From the NCBI GenBank assembly GCA_035760965.1, contig DASTRY010000008.1, forward strand, positions 62,001 to 126,000: a DNA stretch of 64,000 nucleotides, written 5' to 3'. Below the pieces are notes generated by a model. That model had not been told where the DNA came from. It ran no database searches and worked only from the letters and a program-made list of their open reading frames with translations. Shown piece after piece: positions 10,975 to 18,650 of this stretch; positions within the stretch are counted from its first letter, which is position 1, and the number at the start of each line of letters is the position of its first letter. The stretch is from JADGHX01 sp035760965. GTDB taxonomy: Bacteria > Pseudomonadota > Gammaproteobacteria > Steroidobacterales > Steroidobacteraceae. The translations under genes were made by a program, and so were the position numbers.

Positions 10975-11912
10975 TACGACGCCTTCCGCAGTTCAGGGCT
11001 TGCGGCCCGCTGCCGCTCGAGCATCGGGAAGCCCAGCGCCTGGCGGCTCTCGTAGTACGCCTGCGCCACCGCGCGTGCGAGCGTCCGCACGCGAAGAATG
11101 AAGCGCTGTCGCTCGGTGACGGAGATGGCGCGCCGCGCGTCGAGCAAGTTGAAGGTGTGCGACGCCTTGAGCATCTGCTCGTAAGCGGGGAGCACTAGCT
11201 TTGCCGTCAGCAGATCGTTGCACGCCTTCTCATGGTCGTCGAAGTGCCTGAACAGCACCGCGACATCCGCATACTCGAAGTTGTAAGCCGACTGCTCGAC
11301 CTCGTTCTGGTGGAAGACATCGCGGTAGGTGACGCGCCCGAGCGGTCCGTTGGTCCAGACCAGGTCGTACAGGTTCTCGACGTTCTGCAGATACATCGCG
11401 AGCCGCTCGAGGCCGTAGGTGATCTCACCGGAGACCGGCTTGCAATCGAGCCCGCCCACTTGCTGAAAGTAGGTAAATTGCGTGATTTCCATGCCGTTCG
11501 CCCAGACTTCCCAGCCGAGTCCCCACGCGCCGAGCGTGGGCGACTCCCAGTTGTCCTCGACGAAGCGGATGTCCTGAACGCGCGGGTCGAGACCGATCGC
11601 GCGCAAGCTGCCGAGATACCGGTCGAGGATGTCGAGCGGCGATGGTTTGATGATCACCTGGAACTGGTAGTAGTGCTGCAGCCGGAACGGGTTGTCGCCG
11701 TAGCGCCCATCGGTGGGGCGACGGGAGGGCTGCACATAGGCGGCGCTCCAGGGCTCCGGACCGATCGCCCGCAGAAACGTGGCGGTATGAAAGGTGCCGG
11801 CGCCCATCTCCATGTCGGCCGGTTGCAGAATGACGCAGCCCTGATCGGACCAGTATTTCTGCAAGGCGAAGATGAGCTCCTGAAACGTAGCCGGCGCTCG
11901 ACCCACTTTCAT
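10974..11912 (-). CDS. glyQ: glycyl-tRNA synthetase alpha subunit
   Basis: The 312-residue alpha subunit carries the class II catalytic core that activates glycine. Diagnostic stretches are TFQELIFALQKYWSDQGC, DMEMGAGTFHTATFLRA, PSRRPTDGRYGDNPFR and QVGGLDCKPVSGEITYG. The frame is open further upstream, but ATG 11912 matches the family start (MKVGRAPATFQ). The stop shares one base with the glyS ATG. A TATACT -10-like element lies about 36 bp upstream of the start. Confidence 0.97.
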   Translation of the reverse strand: MKVGRAPATFQELIFALQKYWSDQGCVILQPADMEMGAGTFHTATFLRAIGPEPWSAAYVQPSRRPTDGRYGDNPFRLQHYYQFQVIIKPSPLDILDRYLGSLRAIGLDPRVQDIRFVEDNWESPTLGAWGLGWEVWANGMEITQFTYFQQVGGLDCKPVSGEITYGLERLAMYLQNVENLYDLVWTNGPLGRVTYRDVFHQNEVEQSAYNFEYADVAVLFRHFDDHEKACNDLLTAKLVLPAYEQMLKASHTFNLLDARRAISVTERQRFILRVRTLARAVAQAYYESRQALGFPMLERQRAASPELRKAS

Positions 11913-11947
11913 AAGACGACGGACCCACCGAAGAAAAAGAGCGGGCG

Positions 11948-11953
11948 AGTATA
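11948..11953 (-). promoter_or_regulatory. candidate glyQ -10 element
   Basis: TATACT on the reverse strand, 36 bp before the glyQ ATG, in the divergent glyQ/glnA region. No convincing -35 is visible at the proper distance. Confidence 0.35.
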
Positions 11954-12089
11954 GCGGCCCGGGCCACGGCGATGACTCATCACGCGGGGCCCGCGATGGC
12001 CCCAAGGCGCTAACGCGACACAGCTCGAGCGGCGCGGCCGCGAGCGCGTCGCACCACCACTGCGCGCGAAAATTCCAGCTAAACTCTCC

Positions 12090-12106
12090 TGCACTCTATT
12101 GGTGCG
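12090..12106. promoter_or_regulatory. NtrC enhancer site 1 upstream of glnA
   Basis: TGCACTCTATTGGTGCG fits the NtrC dyad TGCAC-N7-GTGCA with one terminal mismatch. Its centre is about 117 bp upstream of the predicted sigma-54 start site. It is 32 bp (three helical turns) from the second site, the spacing expected for cooperative NtrC binding. Confidence 0.8.
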
Positions 12107-12121
12107 CTACCATGGTGCGCG

Positions 12122-12138
12122 CGCACCGATAGTGTGCA
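12122..12138. promoter_or_regulatory. NtrC enhancer site 2 upstream of glnA
   Basis: CGCACCGATAGTGTGCA contains GCAC-N7-GTGC, the core NtrC dyad. Its centre is about 85 bp upstream of the predicted sigma-54 transcription start, on the same helix face as site 1. Confidence 0.75.
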
Positions 12139-12188
12139 AAGCCCGCTTCCCTCACCGCCAAGTCCTTGATTCATAACAGGCTGTGTCC

Positions 12189-12204
12189 TGGCATGGCGTC
12201 TGCA
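12189..12204 (+). promoter_or_regulatory. sigma-54 promoter of glnA
   Basis: TGGCATGGCGTCTGCA matches the -24/-12 consensus TGGCACG-N4-TTGCA at all but two positions, with the invariant GG and GC at the correct spacing. Transcription should start near 12215, about 108 nt before the glnA ATG. With the two NtrC sites upstream this forms a complete NtrC-dependent promoter. Confidence 0.85.
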
Positions 12205-12322
12205 CTGCCAACACGCTCTGCAACGGGCAGGGTCCGGCGCATGGTTGGGTTGAGGCATCGCTCCAGAGAATGGCGATTACCCGTCGCGCCAGCAGAGCAA
12301 CCCCTATTTCCCGGAGGCCGAT

Positions 12323-13738
12323 ATGACGACGACACCGAGTGACGTGCTGAAGCTAATCAAAGAGAAAGAGGCTAAGTACGCCGACCTACGTTTCACCGAC
12401 ACCCGCGGTAAGGAACAACACGTCACGATTCCCGCGCGACTCGTCGACGAGGATCTGTTCCGCGACGGCAAGATGTTCGACGGCTCCTCGATTGCCGGCT
12501 GGAAGGGCATCAACGAGTCCGACATGATCCTGATGCCCGACCCGACGACGGCGGTCATCGATCCGTTCTTCGAGGACACGACCGTCGACATCCGCTGCGA
12601 CGTCATCGAGCCCGCCACGATGCAGGGCTACGAGCGCGATCCGCGCTCGCTCGCGAAGCGCGCCGAGGCGTACCTGAAGTCGACCGGCATCGCCGATACC
12701 GCGCTCTTCGGCCCCGAGAACGAGTTCTTCATCTTCGACAGCGTGCGCCACAGCGCCGGCCTGAACGGCTGCATGTACGAGATCGACTCGCTGCAGGGCG
12801 CGTGGAACTCCCCGCGCGTGTACGAGAACGGGAACATGGGCCACCGCCCCGGTCTGAAGGGCGGCTACTTCCCGGTGCCGCCGGTCGATGCGTTCCAGGA
12901 CATCCGCTCGGCCATGTGCGATGCCCTCGAAGAGATGGGCCTCAAGGTCGAAGTGCATCACCATGAGGTCGCCACCGGCGGCCAGTGCGAGATCGGCGTC
13001 GGCGCGGGCGGCCTCGTCGCGAAGGCCGACCAAGTGCAGATCCTGAAGTACGCGGTGCTGAACGTCGCGCACGGCTACGGCAAGACCGCCACCTTCATGC
13101 CGAAGCCGCTCGTCGGCGACAACGGCAGCGGCATGCACGTGCACCAGTCGCTCCAGAAAGAAGGCAAGGCGCTCTTCGCAGGCGACAAGTACGGCGGCCT
13201 CTCGGATCTCGCGCTCTACTACATCGGCGGCATCATCAAGCACGCCAAGGCGCTCAACGCGCTGACGAACGCGGGCACGAACAGCTACAAGCGATTGGTG
13301 CCGGGCTTCGAAGCGCCGGTGATGCTCGCGTACTCCGCGCGCAACCGCTCCGCGTCGATCCGTATTCCGTGGGTGTCGAACCCGAAGGCGCGCCGCATCG
13401 AAGTGCGCTTCCCGGACTCGAGCGCCAATCCGTACTTCGCGTTCGCCGCGATGATGATGGCGGGCCTCGACGGCATCCAGAACAAGATCCACCCCGGCGA
13501 TCCGGCGGACAAGGATCTGTACGACCTCGAGCCCGAGGAGGCGAAGCACATCCCGACGGTGTGCCACTCGCTCGACATGGCGCTCGAGCATCTCGACAAG
13601 GATCGCGAGTTCCTGACTCGCGGCGGCGTGTTCACGAACGACCTGATCGATGCCTACATCGCGCTGAAGATGCAGGAAGTCACGAAGTTCCGCATGTCGA
13701 CGCATCCCGTCGAGATCGAGATGTACTACTCCGTTTGA
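12323..13738 (+). CDS. glnA: glutamine synthetase type I (GlnA)
   Basis: GlnA makes glutamine from glutamate, ammonia and ATP as a dodecamer. The 471 residues include MFDGSSIAGWKGI, the ATP/metal segments GPENEFF and GSGMHVHQS, KRLVPGFEAPV, and the adenylylation loop KDLYDLEPEE with the modifiable Tyr, marking the GSI-beta class controlled by GlnE. The start has a good ribosome site (GGAGG, 6 nt before ATG). Expression is predicted to depend on sigma-54 and NtrC, and ntrB and ntrC lie 0.8 kb downstream. Confidence 0.98.
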   Translation: MTTTPSDVLKLIKEKEAKYADLRFTDTRGKEQHVTIPARLVDEDLFRDGKMFDGSSIAGWKGINESDMILMPDPTTAVIDPFFEDTTVDIRCDVIEPATMQGYERDPRSLAKRAEAYLKSTGIADTALFGPENEFFIFDSVRHSAGLNGCMYEIDSLQGAWNSPRVYENGNMGHRPGLKGGYFPVPPVDAFQDIRSAMCDALEEMGLKVEVHHHEVATGGQCEIGVGAGGLVAKADQVQILKYAVLNVAHGYGKTATFMPKPLVGDNGSGMHVHQSLQKEGKALFAGDKYGGLSDLALYYIGGIIKHAKALNALTNAGTNSYKRLVPGFEAPVMLAYSARNRSASIRIPWVSNPKARRIEVRFPDSSANPYFAFAAMMMAGLDGIQNKIHPGDPADKDLYDLEPEEAKHIPTVCHSLDMALEHLDKDREFLTRGGVFTNDLIDAYIALKMQEVTKFRMSTHPVEIEMYYSV

Positions 13739-13892
13739 CGACGATGGAGGCCATGTGACCAGAGGGTTTCTCTCGACGGACGCAATCGGTGCGATGGCGG
13801 CACGAATCGTTGCATCGCGCCCGCCGAGGGGACCCCGGTCACAGTTCCATGACGAAAGCGTGGCCGGGTCCGCTGCGTCCGGCCCACGTCTT

Positions 13893-13921
13893 TTGTCGTA
13901 TGCAGGCAGCGGGGCTATGCT
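13893..13921 (+). promoter_or_regulatory. candidate sigma-70 promoter of the DUF4124 gene
   Basis: TTGTCG (13893-13898), a 17-bp spacer and TATGCT (13916-13921) form a moderate promoter. The ATG at 13930 follows the -10 by only 8 bp, so the transcript may begin at or next to the start codon. Confidence 0.45.
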
Positions 13922-13929
13922 CCGTTGCT

Positions 13930-14484
13930 ATGCGCATCTCCCCAGTTACCTTAATGTGCTCGGCCGCCATCGCGCTTGCGTGCGCGAGCACGTTTGCGGC
14001 GACCACCGTCTACAAGTGGGTGGACGAGAAGGGCGTCGTCCACTACAGCGATCAGCCGCATCCGGATGCGCAGAAGCTCGACGTGCAGTCGGCGCAGACC
14101 TACAGCTCAGGCGATGCGCGGCGCGTGCCCAGCTATTCGACTCCGACCTCGAACCCGCAGCCCACGGGGACGTATCGGGTTTGCGCGATCGCACGGCCCG
14201 AGAACGACGAAGTGTTCCTGAACACGGATACGGTGAACGCGCAGGTGCGGCTGCAGCCCGCGCTACGCCCCGGCGATCGCCTCACGATCACCATGGATGG
14301 GAAGACCGTCCAAGACGGTGCCAGCACGAGCGCGACGATCAAGGTGGAGCGGGGCTCACACTCGCTCGCCGCAACCGTGACGGACTCGTCGGGTGCACTC
14401 GTGTGCTCGACACCGAGCGTGACCTTCCACGTGCGGCAGCCGTCACGACTCGCGCCGAATCCCGCGAATCGACCGCGCTTCTGA
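13930..14484 (+). CDS. exported DUF4124-domain protein of unknown function
   Basis: A 184-residue protein with an N-terminal signal peptide (hydrophobic LMCSAAIALACAS, probable cleavage after ...STFAA). A DUF4124 domain follows (YKWVDEKGVVHYSDQPHP, residues about 28-45), and then a beta-rich region (RLTITMDGKTV, HSLAATVTD). It probably acts in the periplasm; no function is known for the domain. The frame is open upstream to 13789, but the signal peptide begins at ATG 13930. It lies between glnA and ntrB, a position where DUF4124 proteins also occur in other gammaproteobacteria. No ribosome site is evident. Confidence 0.8.
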   Translation: MRISPVTLMCSAAIALACASTFAATTVYKWVDEKGVVHYSDQPHPDAQKLDVQSAQTYSSGDARRVPSYSTPTSNPQPTGTYRVCAIARPENDEVFLNTDTVNAQVRLQPALRPGDRLTITMDGKTVQDGASTSATIKVERGSHSLAATVTDSSGALVCSTPSVTFHVRQPSRLAPNPANRPRF

Positions 14485-14521
14485 TCGACAGCGGCCGCGC
14501 GCGCGCCGCAGGGCTCGCGTG

Positions 14522-15616
14522 ATGGCTGCGGAATACAACCTGCCGTCGGCGCTCTCGCACTTCGATCCGACGGATCTCTTCGACGCGCTCTCGACCGGCA
14601 TCATCCTGCTCGACGCGCAGCTCTGTCCGATCTACGCGAACGTTGCCGCGCAGGACCTGCTCGCGTTCAGCCTGAATCAGGCCCGCGGCCGGCCGTTCGG
14701 GGATTTCTTGCACGACACCAACGGGCTCGTCGCGAACCTGCGCCGCGCGCTCGAGACGGGCGAGGGCATTGCCGATCGGGAAATCACGGTGCGACCCATC
14801 GGCTCGACCCGCGAGCCGCGCGTGCTCGATATCACGATCACGCCGCTCGAAGGCCAAGTGACCGGTACGCACCTGCTGCTCGAGCTGACGGACGACACGC
14901 AGCGCAGCCGCATCTCGCGCGAGAACGACCTGCTCGCGCGGCTCGACAGCAGCCGCATGATGATCCGGCAGCTCGCGCACGAGATCAAAAATCCGCTCGG
15001 CGGGCTGCGCGGCGCGGCGCAGCTTCTCGGTCGCGAGCTGACGAGCGATGACCTCAAGGAATACACGAGCGTCATCATCACCGAAGCGGATCGCCTCGCC
15101 GCGCTCGTCGACTCCATGTCGGGCCCGAATCGCCCGCCGGCGCGCACGCTGGTGAACGTGCACGAGCTCTGCGAGCACGTGTATCACCTCGTGCGCAGCG
15201 AAGCGAAGGCGACGATTCTCGTCGAGCGCGACTACGACCCGAGCTTGCCGAATGCGCTGCTCGATCGGAACCAGATCATTCAGGCCCTGCTGAATGTCGC
15301 GCGCAACGCGATGCAGGCGCTCGGCGAGCGCGGCCGTATCGTATTGCGTACACGCGCCCTGTCGAATGTGAGCATCGGCTCGGCGCGTCACAAGCTGGTC
15401 GCGAGCTTGCAGGTCGAGGACAACGGCCCGGGCGTGCCGCCCGAGCTGCGCTCGAACCTGTTCTATCCGCTCGTCACGGGACGGGCGAACGGGACGGGCC
15501 TCGGTCTTGCGGTCGCGCAGGATCTCGTCACGCGTCACGGCGGACTCATCGAATTCGAGAGCGAGCCGGGACGAACCATTTTCACGTTGTTGTTGCCTTT
15601 GGGTGATGCCACATGA
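14522..15616 (+). CDS. glnL: nitrogen regulation sensor kinase NtrB (GlnL)
   Basis: NtrB phosphorylates NtrC under nitrogen limitation and dephosphorylates it when bound to PII. The 364 residues comprise a PAS domain (about 20-80, TGIILLDAQLCPIYAN), the HisKA H-box QLAHEIKNPLGGLRGA with the phosphorylated His, and an HATPase domain with N-box NVARNAMQALGE, G1 DNGPGVP and GTGLGLAVAQDL. No membrane segment is seen, as expected of this cytoplasmic kinase. ATG 14522 is used; a GTG directly before it is an alternative. Its stop overlaps the ntrC start (ATGA). Confidence 0.96.
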   Translation: MAAEYNLPSALSHFDPTDLFDALSTGIILLDAQLCPIYANVAAQDLLAFSLNQARGRPFGDFLHDTNGLVANLRRALETGEGIADREITVRPIGSTREPRVLDITITPLEGQVTGTHLLLELTDDTQRSRISRENDLLARLDSSRMMIRQLAHEIKNPLGGLRGAAQLLGRELTSDDLKEYTSVIITEADRLAALVDSMSGPNRPPARTLVNVHELCEHVYHLVRSEAKATILVERDYDPSLPNALLDRNQIIQALLNVARNAMQALGERGRIVLRTRALSNVSIGSARHKLVASLQVEDNGPGVPPELRSNLFYPLVTGRANGTGLGLAVAQDLVTRHGGLIEFESEPGRTIFTLLLPLGDAT

Positions 15617-17049
15617 GCGTCCAGTCTCTGAGAGTCTGGCTGGTCGATGACGACGCTTCCATCCGCTGGGTGCTCGAGCGCGCGTTCCGCAACGGCGGCA
15701 TGACGCCGCGCGCGTTCGAGGCGGCGGAGCCGGCGCTCGACGCTTTGCGGCGCGAGTCGCCCGACGTGCTGATCACGGACATTCGCATGCCGGGACAATC
15801 CGGCCTCGACTTGCTGAAGAAGATTCGCGATGCGCGGCCGGCGCTGCCGGTCATCGTCATGACGGCGCACTCCGATCTCGGCAACGCCGTGTCGGCCTAC
15901 GAAGGCGGCGCGTTCGAGTATCTGCCGAAGCCGTTCGACATCGATCAGGCGGTGGACCTCGTGCGCCGCGCGGCTCGCGTGCAGCCCGGCGCCGCGCAAG
16001 AGCCGGCGCCCGTGCCGAAGATCCCGGAGCTGCTCGGCCGCGCGCCGGCCATGCAGCAGGTGTTCCGCGCCATCGGCCGGCTGGCGCGCTCGAGCGTCAC
16101 GGTGCTGATCACCGGCGAGTCGGGCACCGGCAAGGAGCTCGTCGCGCGCGCCCTGCACGATCACAGCCCGCGCTCGGGCAAGCCGTTCATCGCGCTGAAT
16201 ACCTCGGCGATTCCGGCGGACCTCCTGGAGTCGGAGCTGTTCGGCCACGAGAAGGGCGCCTTCACCGGAGCGGATTCGCAGCGGCGCGGCCGTTTCGAGC
16301 AGGCCGATGGCGGCACGCTCTTCCTCGACGAGATCGGCGACATGTCGACGCCGCTGCAGACGCGACTGCTGCGCGTGCTGGCCGAGGGCGAGTTCTATCG
16401 CGTCGGTGGCCAAACGCCGATTCGCGTCGACGTGCGCGTGATTGCCGCCACCCACCAGAACCTGCAGGATCGCGTGGCGCGCGGGCTGTTCCGCGAGGAC
16501 CTATACCACCGGCTGAACGTCATTCGCATCGAGCTGCCGCCGCTGCGCTCGCGCGCGGAGGACGTGCCGGAGTTGCTCGAGCATTACATTGCCGCCGCCG
16601 CGCACGAGCTCGGCGTCGAGCCGAAGACGCTATCGCCCGATGCGCTCGCCAAGCTCACTTCGTACAGCTGGCCGGGCAACGTGCGCGAGCTCGTTAATTT
16701 GTGCCGGCGGCTGAGTGTTCTCGCGCCGGGCACGCAGGTGCAGGTGGAGGATTTGCCGCACGAGCTGATCGCGGCAACGCCGGCGGGCCCTGTCGATGCG
16801 GACTGGGCGCGCGCGCTCGCCAGTTGGGCCGATCGTCACGCCATGACCGGCAAGAAGCCGATGCTCGACGAAGCGCTGCCCGAGTTCGAACGCGTGCTGA
16901 TCCGCGCGGCCCTGAAGCGCACGCAAGGGCACCGTCAAGAAGCTGCCAAGCTGCTCGGCTGGGGGCGCAACACGCTCACCCGCAAGCTGAAGGAGCTGGC
17001 GATGAACGACATCGACCACGGTCGCGACGAAGAGGCCGCCGCGCAGTAA
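15613..17049 (+). CDS. glnG: nitrogen regulation response regulator NtrC (GlnG)
   Basis: NtrC is the sigma-54 activator for nitrogen genes. The 478 residues show a receiver domain with phosphoacceptor Asp in LITDIRMPG, and an AAA+ domain with Walker A GESGTGKE, the sigma-54-contacting GAFTGA loop and FLDEIGDM. The C-terminal FIS-type helix-turn-helix contains GHRQEAAKLLGWGRNTLTRK. It overlaps ntrB by 4 bp. Likely targets within the window are the glnA and nirB promoters, both with sigma-54 elements and GCAC-N7-GTGC dyads. Confidence 0.97.
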   Translation: MSVQSLRVWLVDDDASIRWVLERAFRNGGMTPRAFEAAEPALDALRRESPDVLITDIRMPGQSGLDLLKKIRDARPALPVIVMTAHSDLGNAVSAYEGGAFEYLPKPFDIDQAVDLVRRAARVQPGAAQEPAPVPKIPELLGRAPAMQQVFRAIGRLARSSVTVLITGESGTGKELVARALHDHSPRSGKPFIALNTSAIPADLLESELFGHEKGAFTGADSQRRGRFEQADGGTLFLDEIGDMSTPLQTRLLRVLAEGEFYRVGGQTPIRVDVRVIAATHQNLQDRVARGLFREDLYHRLNVIRIELPPLRSRAEDVPELLEHYIAAAAHELGVEPKTLSPDALAKLTSYSWPGNVRELVNLCRRLSVLAPGTQVQVEDLPHELIAATPAGPVDADWARALASWADRHAMTGKKPMLDEALPEFERVLIRAALKRTQGHRQEAAKLLGWGRNTLTRKLKELAMNDIDHGRDEEAAAQ

Positions 17050-17057
17050 GTCCTGCA

Positions 17058-17084
17058 AGAGGCCCGACTCTGAAACGGGCCTCT
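17058..17084 (+). terminator. terminator-like hairpin after ntrC
   Basis: AGAGGCCCG and CGGGCCTCT form a perfect 9-bp stem around a 9-nt loop, beginning 8 bp past the ntrC stop. No T-run follows; instead the 3' base of the stem begins the TATAAT of the next gene. It may be both the end of the ntrBC transcript and the boundary of the mscS promoter. Confidence 0.6.
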
Positions 17085-17089
17085 ATAAT
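17084..17089 (+). promoter_or_regulatory. mscS-type gene -10 element, 8 bp from the ATG
   Basis: A perfect TATAAT ends 8 bp before the ATG at 17098. A start site 7-8 nt downstream of the -10 would place the 5' end of the mRNA at the start codon. No ribosome binding site is present in the gap. A -35 is not evident because that region is the ntrC hairpin. Confidence 0.5.
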
Positions 17090-17097
17090 CGCGGCCC

Positions 17098-18177
17098 ATG
17101 ACGTGGGCTGAGATCTGGCATACCGAGTTCGCTTGGAACACCGTCGGCGCGTGGACGCTCGGCGTCCTCGCATTTCTCGTCACCTTCACGGTGCTGCCGC
17201 TCGTCAAGAGATACATCGGCGCACAGCGGCGTAAGTGGGCGCAGGCAGGACGTGAGCTGCCCGTCGCCGTCGACGTGGTCGCACTGCTCGTGGATCGCAC
17301 GAGCAAAGTGTTCCTGTTCACCACCGCCGTCGCGTTCGCCTTCACACAGCTCGAGTTTCCGAATCACATCGAGCGCGCGGTGTACGTCGCGATCGTCGTG
17401 ACGTTCTGGTTCCAGATCGGCCTGTGGGGCATGGCCGCCGTGCGTTACGCGGTGGACAAGCGCGGGCGCCGCGGCGCGCCGCTGGACCCGACGCTCGCGA
17501 GCTCCATCGACATCATCGTCTTCATCGCGGGGCTTGCGGTCTGGACGATGGCGTTCCTGCTCGCGCTGGACAATCTCGGCGTGCAGATCAAGCCGCTGCT
17601 GGCCGGCCTCGGCATCGGCGGTATCGCCGTCGCGCTCGCCGTGCAGACGGTGCTGGGCGATCTGCTCGCTTCCATGTCCATCGCGCTCGACAAGCCCTTC
17701 ACCGTGGGCGACTCGCTCCAGGTCGACGACCTGAACGGCACCGTCGAGCACATCGGCGTGAAGAGCACGCGCATCCGCAGCCTGACCGGCGAGCAGATCA
17801 TCATCGCGAACGCGGACCTCCTGAAGAGCCGGCTCCGCAACAACAGCCGCCTGCGCGAGCGCCGCGCGAGCTTCATGTTGAACGTCGCGTACGGCACGCC
17901 GGCGGAGAAGATGCGTGCGATTCCGGAGATCGTGCGCGAGATCGTCACCGCACAACCGAAGACGCGCTTCGATCGCTGCCACTTCATGCAGTACGGCGAG
18001 TACGCGATGCGCTTCGAAGTGGTGTTCTTCGTCACGACCCCCGAGTACAGCGTGTACGCGGATACGATGCAGACGGTGAATCTCGCGATTCTCGAGCGCT
18101 TCGAGCAACTCGGCATCATCTTTGCGTTTCCGGCCCGTCCGTTCGATCCGGCGCTGTTCCCGAAGCCCCGCACCTAG
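17098..18177 (+). CDS. MscS-family mechanosensitive ion channel
   Basis: A 359-residue inner-membrane protein with about five hydrophobic segments. The last is the pore-lining helix LLAGLGIGGIAVALAVQTVL (about residues 165-185), followed by the MscS beta domain (DKPFTVGDSLQVDDLNGTVE, STRIRSLTGEQIIIANADLL) and an alpha/beta C-terminal domain. Such channels open on membrane tension during hypo-osmotic shock. It follows ntrC after a hairpin and appears to have its own promoter whose -10 is 8 bp from the ATG, suggesting a leaderless mRNA. trmL starts 17 bp downstream. Confidence 0.9.
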   Translation: MTWAEIWHTEFAWNTVGAWTLGVLAFLVTFTVLPLVKRYIGAQRRKWAQAGRELPVAVDVVALLVDRTSKVFLFTTAVAFAFTQLEFPNHIERAVYVAIVVTFWFQIGLWGMAAVRYAVDKRGRRGAPLDPTLASSIDIIVFIAGLAVWTMAFLLALDNLGVQIKPLLAGLGIGGIAVALAVQTVLGDLLASMSIALDKPFTVGDSLQVDDLNGTVEHIGVKSTRIRSLTGEQIIIANADLLKSRLRNNSRLRERRASFMLNVAYGTPAEKMRAIPEIVREIVTAQPKTRFDRCHFMQYGEYAMRFEVVFFVTTPEYSVYADTMQTVNLAILERFEQLGIIFAFPARPFDPALFPKPRT

Positions 18178-18194
18178 CGGACCCGCGGGGATCG

Positions 18195-18650
18195 ATGTTC
18201 CACGTCGTGCTCGTCCACCCGGAGATTCCGCCGAACACCGGCAACGTCATCCGGCTCTGCGCCAACACCGGCTGCACGCTGCATCTCGTGAAGCCGATCG
18301 GGTTCGACATCGGCGCGAAGGCGGTGCGGCGTGCCGGGCTCGACTACGACGCGCTCGCGGACGTGCGTACCCACGTCGATCTCGACGACTGCTTCCGCGC
18401 ACTGGCCGATGCGCGCCGCTTCGTCATCGAAACGGGCGGCGCGCGCATCTACAGCGATGTGCGATTCGTGCCCGGGGACGCGTTCATCTTCGGCCCGGAG
18501 CATCGCGGTCTCACGCAAGCGGTGCTCGACCGCATCCCGCGCGAGCAACACCTCACGATTCCGATGCGTGCCGGAAATCGCAGTCTCAATCTGTCCAATT
18601 CGGTGGCGCTCGTCGTGTACGAGGCCTGGCGGCAGAACGGCTTCGCCTAG
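18195..18650 (+). CDS. trmL: tRNA (cytidine(34)-2'-O)-methyltransferase TrmL
   Basis: A 151-residue SPOUT methyltransferase that 2'-O-methylates the wobble base of tRNA-Leu isoacceptors. It begins MFHVVLVHPEIPPNTGNVIR and carries the knotted SAM-binding region FIFGPEHRGL and PMRAGNRSLNLSNSVALVVYEA. Length matches E. coli TrmL (157). GGGG precedes the ATG. The convergent gpsA gene shares its stop: trmL ends TAG at 18648-18650 and gpsA ends at 18647-18649, within a CTAG palindrome. Confidence 0.95.
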   Translation: MFHVVLVHPEIPPNTGNVIRLCANTGCTLHLVKPIGFDIGAKAVRRAGLDYDALADVRTHVDLDDCFRALADARRFVIETGGARIYSDVRFVPGDAFIFGPEHRGLTQAVLDRIPREQHLTIPMRAGNRSLNLSNSVALVVYEAWRQNGFA

